Origin: Liolophura sinensis
Taxonomy: Eukaryota > Mollusca > Polyplacophora > Chitonida > Chitonidae
Direction of reading: 5' to 3'
NCBI RefSeq assembly: GCF_032854445.1
Contig: NC_088304.1
Span: 9,807,704-9,871,703, forward strand
Length of the DNA stretch: 64,000 nt
Shown: one piece after another, positions 60,301 to 64,000 of the stretch
Position numbering within the stretch: the first letter of the stretch is position 1
Layout of the letters: each line of letters opens with the position of its first letter
Notes under the pieces: generated by a model
Seen by the model: only the letters and a program-made list of their open reading frames with translations
The model's database searches: none
What the model was told of the DNA's origin: nothing
Translations under genes and position numbers: made by a program

Positions 60301-63300
60301 TAAAAATTGGTAATTGAAAAACTTTGAGTTTTTGTATGTTTTCAGATTGATTCGTGGTCTTGTACTAGATCACGGAGCACGTCATCCAGACATGAAGAAG
60401 CGTGTGGAAAATGCCTTCATTCTAACCCTGAATGTTTCCTTGGAATACGAAAAAACGTAAGATAAGACTAAAGTTCGCCCGTAAATAAATTTATTAGCTA
60501 GGCCATCTGTAAAAAAAATTTTTGTTGAGGGTAACCATGCTGAGATCGAATAGAATAAGGGATTTGTAGAAATTTATGTAGAAAACTTGTTTTCATGTTT
60601 GAAATATGAACATCCCAAAATATTTATTTATGTTTTAAAATTTAACTGCATTTTGAATCTGTTTACGAGGTTTTAGTCATAGTAGAAATTTAGGTCATTG
60701 AAAATGTTTTGTCTGGATTTAACTCTGATAAATATTGGGGTAAAATTTCCAGTTCTAATCCTCACAAATCATTGTATTTCCAGAGAGGTGAACTCCGGGT
60801 TTTTCTACAAGAGTGCAGTAGAGCGTGAACAGCTGGTTCAGGCAGAACGCGCATTCATCGATGAGCGCGTTCGTAAAGTCATCGAGCTGAAGAAAAAAGT
60901 GTGTGAAGGAAATGACAAGGGGTTTGTTGTGATTAACCAGAAAGGGATTGACCCACTGTCATTGGACATGCTGGCCAAGGAGGGCATCGTAGGATTGAGG
61001 CGTGCTAAAAGGCGAAATATGGAGAGGTAGATATGGATTGTTGTGCGTGATAAACTTGGTTTCGATAAAATTTTAATTCGGTATAATTTTCAAAATGCAC
61101 AATTTCAAAAGATACGTATAATGATCAAACAGAGGAGGGAATAATGTCATTTTGCTTCCTTAAAAAAAATGAGTATAAACATTGATGAATAGGTTAAATG
61201 TAAACGATACAATATATCCTCCAGGAAATTCAGAAGTTTAGGAATATACAGAAAGTAAACATTGTTAAAGCATGATATTATTGGTTACATGGTTACTCAG
61301 TAACTCAGTTTCTCAGATACACTAACGCCCCTCTCATTATGACAGTTGACGGCATATGTTACCATATCCTGTGACTCGGTAACCAATTATGAATTTATGG
61401 TGCAAATAACCCATCAGTTCACTACCAATGATCCATGCATGTATAGGCAAATAGCTTCAGTGATGTGACCATGGCTTTCACAACCATACAAAGGGAGATA
61501 ATTTAGTCAGCTGTATTTTGTCTGATGTGGGACAAGTAGATTACATGTGGGAATATTCAGAAGGTAAATAAATAAAAAGTAGATCAGAGGCTGGAAAGCT
61601 GAGAAATTAAGTGGGAGGAAAGTATTTCCAGTTTAAAAGTTTTGTTTTGTATATTGACGGCAGAGAGTGAGGTCTTGAATGTTGATGTCACGGGATTGGG
61701 TTGTGATGTTGATATCAAAGGTAGGGTGTTTATGTAGCCCGAGACCGCGGTCTAAGGGTTGCTTACATATACTGATAAGCGGAGACCGCTGGCCTCCTTT
61801 AGCCCGAGAGCTATCTGGACCAGATTCCGGTATAATGCTTACAAAGAACTACCTCCACGTTCAGTTCCGATGCATGCACGTTACATTTGTCCTGAGTACA
61901 CATAAAGCATGGCAATTGTGAAAGCTAAAATATTTACGCACATTTTGCCACAATCGCTATTTGCCTTTACATCACCATTCTCCTGTAACTTTTAGCCGAA
62001 GAGGAAAATAGGCTCATATTTAGCAGGCGACCATGCACTGGTATATTTTTAAAATCTGGTTCAGAGAGGCGCACATGCGGTTGACCGTTCCATCAAATTG
62101 TATGGAAATTATGCCGAGGAAAACCCCACGTTTTTCTCTGCAAACTTAATTTTACAGTTCGCACAAACTGTGGGGTCTGTCATTCTGCTCCATAACCTTC
62201 AGCCGATTGCGAATTTGTGTCTCTGCAGTCACATGGCTGGCTGGCCGTCAAAACTGATCAAAACATAGTGACATCGTGAAGGTCAAGCACACATACGCGG
62301 GGAGCAACAACCCGGTTTATTAGGTCTCGATGTTGACACGGCATGTGAACATAAGTCACCACTGTGATCATCTTGGATTTACTGGTCGTAAAGGCTACAG
62401 AATGTGGGAAAAATTGAGGAAGGAACAGAGATTGTTTTGATGAACATTAATGCATGTATTAGTTCATTTTGCACAAAGTACACATAAAGCATGGCAATTG
62501 TGAAAGCTGAAATATTTACGCACATTTTGCCACAATCGCTATTTGCCTTTACATCACCATTCTCCTGTAACTTTTAGCCGAAGAGGAAAATAGGCTCATA
62601 TTTAGCAGGCGACCATGCACTGGTATATTTTTAAAATCTGGTTCAGAGAGGCGCACATGCGGTTGACCGTTCCATCAAATTGTATGGAAATTATGCCGAG
62701 GAAATTGTTCAAAATTATTCAAAATTATTTGTAAAAGAAAACACAACACATAATTTAAACTTTAGAAGAGAGTTGGGAACTGACATAAATGGCCACAGTA
62801 AATTTGTTCTGAGGAACTTGGCAACTCTGTACTCTTATGATCTGGAGTTCTTGCAAAGCCATGAGAGGCACCATATGTGTAAACAGGCTTGTATGGCTGT
62901 CAAGCAAACGTGCATCTGATTGGTTAAAATTGATCGGATGACGATTGTTTTATTTTTCTGAATGTGTGTGATTTGACTTCAAACTGGGATGTCCCGGTAG
63001 TGCAACATCACAAAAATATAAAGGTATGCTTTTTAAACTTTATGTGTTATACTTTATCTATGCTAATACACAGTTGGTTTAGTGTTGTAAGGCTTTCTTT
63101 GCTTTTGCAGACTGTCTCTGGCATGTGGCGGGATGGCTATGAACTCCGTAGAGGACCTGACACCTGACTGTCTGGGCTTTGCTGGACTGGTGTATGAACA
63201 TGTACTGGTGAGTAGTTGGCCATGAAAACCGTATCAAATATCCAACGTAACACTGAGAGATTTGAGCAGGGAAATATGACTGGTTGGCCTGGTGTCAGTA

Positions 63301-64000
63301 TAATGTGACTGGGTGGGTTGTCATGTCTGGTGTCTAAAGTGGCGGAAGCACTTTTGCGGCATGGACTCGTCCTGCCGCAAAGGGCACAGTATATGTACAC
63401 GTAATGACTCCTCATCGTCATATGACTGAAAAATTAAGCACAAAGTTAAACCCCAAACATTCATTCATTCATTTATTTCCAACATAATTTTTCTAAAAAT
63501 TTTTTTAATCGGATCATAGATTAAACCAGTAACAGTTTCTTAAACTATAAAGTAATTAAGTATTATAAAGACGCTTAAATTGTGTATTTATTGTGGAAAT
63601 TTTTACAAAAAGAGAGGGATGTGAATTTGTGTCTTTTCATCTTTTTGTCCATCTGTGACGTTTTGGTTTCCATGAAATAGCTGCTCCAAATATTGTCTGA
63701 CTTTGCATAAGTTTTGCATAATCATTGAATTCTGTGGTAGTCTGTTTCTTATAATTTCTTGATAAATTGTCCCATTGTGATCAGTTATTGTATGCCAATT
63801 TCTGGCTCTGCAGATCTAGTTTGACTCTCAGCTTTCTCCGTGCGTAATGTTTCATATTTAGCTCTGGATACGAATCTCTGAATTTGCTTTTTTTTTTGTT
63901 AGGGAGAAGATAAGTACACTTTCTTGGAACAGTGCAAGAACCCGATGTCTGTGACAATTGTCATCAAGGGACCAAACAAACACACTCTGACACAAATTAA
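54303..64000 (+). CDS. CCT6: CCT6, zeta subunit of the cytosolic chaperonin CCT/TRiC (5' ten exons, runs off the window)
   Basis: Exons: 54303-54439, 55066-55129, 56428-56562, 58124-58183, 58598-58711, 59037-59140, 60346-60456, 60784-61026, 63111-63207, 63903-64000. All borders are GT-AG and in phase, giving 387 codons plus two bases of an expected 530 or so. The protein begins [20 protein letters not shown] and follows the vertebrate zeta subunit closely throughout. Group II chaperonin ATP-site motifs are visible: NLGPKG (37-42), KDGNVLL (58-64) and GDGTTSN (residues 90-96 approx.). The first equatorial and intermediate domains and most of the apical domain (to [10 protein letters not shown]) are present. 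The rest of the apical and equatorial domains lies beyond 64000. CCT folds actin, tubulin and other proteins in the cytosol with eight different subunits per ring. Introns hold SINEs and two tandem arrays, one of them made of the exon 6 splice-donor edge. Confidence 0.97.
56825..57030 (-). mobile_element. SINE family 1, near full length, in a CCT6 intron
   Basis: It reads TTTGACTGGTGTTTTACACC, AGTATTATGGTGGGAGGAAA, CGACCATCCGCAGGCCTTCC and TGATGAGAGGCTCCTGGGTC on the plus strand. Confidence 0.85.
57600..57750 (-). mobile_element. SINE family 1, 3' part, in a CCT6 intron
   Basis: It reads CTTGATTGGTGTTTTACACC, CGACGGTGGCCAAGACTTAT and GCAGCCATCCACAGGTTGCT on the plus strand. Confidence 0.8.
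58184..58440 (+). repeat. 65-bp tandem array starting at the CCT6 exon 4 donor
   Basis: Four units of 64-66 bp start at 58184, 58249, 58313 and 58379. The first starts with the real donor GTAAGAGAACAGGCGACC and the next ones with GTTAAGAAAACAGGCG. All contain GCAAATTTGGACAGAA.TTGGACTAAA. The donor itself is thus the first bases of unit 1. Confidence 0.8.
59122..60060 (+). repeat. 36-bp minisatellite of the CCT6 exon 6 donor edge
   Basis: About 26 units of 36 bp. Unit 1 is the end of exon 6 plus its donor (GATATGGACACCAC|GTAAGTGTAAGCTCACTAGA). The next units repeat CAGATATGGACACCA, a donor-like heptamer and AAGCTCACTAGA with changes. Exact GTAAGTG occurs at 59141 (the true site), 59285, 59393, 59429, 59465 and 59501, all spaced by multiples of 36. 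Long open frames on both strands here, rich in His-Ile-Cys or Lys-Gln-Ile-Trp-Thr, are array artefacts. Confidence 0.95.
61895..62122 (+). repeat. 228-bp direct repeat, copy 1
   Basis: AGTACACATAAAGCATGGCA through ATGCCGAGGAAA matches 62477-62704 over the full 228 bp with about one mismatch seen (AAAGCTAAAAT for AAAGCTGAAAT). It lies in CCT6 intron 8. Confidence 0.9.
62477..62704 (+). repeat. 228-bp direct repeat, copy 2
   Basis: The second copy lies 354 bp after the end of copy 1. It is followed by a block (GGGAACTGACATAAATGGCC ACAG) also seen near 33970-34015. Confidence 0.9.
63230..63475 (+). mobile_element. SINE family 2 copy in a CCT6 intron
   Basis: CACTGAGAGATTTGAGCAGG, GGCCTGGTGTCAGTATAATG, CCTCATCGTCATATGACTGA and the tail AAACATTCATTCATTCATTT match the family. 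The head is truncated. Confidence 0.75.

Overview
The window is eukaryotic DNA, most likely from a marine mollusc or another lophotrochozoan. Genes are split by phase-consistent GT-AG introns, base composition is A/T-rich, and the intergenic DNA is filled with short tRNA-derived SINEs ending in AAATAAATAAA-like tails, foldback elements, a Tc1-type transposon and many tandem arrays. The organism call is an inference from the repeat style and from protein resemblance; no species is claimed.

Layout. (1) 1-9057, plus strand: the 3' part of a gene for a secreted-type, Cys-containing protein built around a W-K-M-V-F-K-A-V-S-G domain. Its introns carry a 72-bp minisatellite, SINEs and a Tc1 element (7045-8566). 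(2) 9160-22046: repeat-rich DNA with one orphan signal-peptide-like exon (18692-18779, minus). (3) 22047-25160, minus: a broken, internally deleted cytochrome P450 copy. (4) 25161-30544: repeats, including a foldback element and a large palindrome. (5) 30545-46183, minus: a complete 14-exon cytochrome P450 of the CYP3 clan, 532 codons plus stop, with every signature motif. (6) 46184-52189: repeat-rich spacer. (7) 52190-52999, plus: a two-exon gene for a small basic protein of unknown function. (8) 54303-64000, plus: the first ten exons (387 codons) of CCT6, the zeta subunit of the cytosolic chaperonin CCT/TRiC, running off the window.

The genes do not form a pathway. CCT6 is a housekeeping ATPase chaperonin subunit, the P450 is a microsomal monooxygenase, and the first gene is probably extracellular.

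The most unusual signal is structural. Several minisatellites have repeat units that straddle an exon-intron junction, so the array multiplies a splice site together with the adjoining exon edge. Clear cases are the donor of CCT6 exon 6 (about 26 units of 36 bp), the donor of P450 exon 10 (units of 111-118 bp that keep the coding frame), and the acceptor of P450 exon 7 (about 10 units of 77-78 bp). The exon 7 type array also occurs in the broken P450 copy (about 12 units of 73 bp), where it is fused in frame to the I-helix exon. A weaker case abuts the donor of CCT6 exon 4. I know of no named class for such splice-junction minisatellites; that novelty is my inference.
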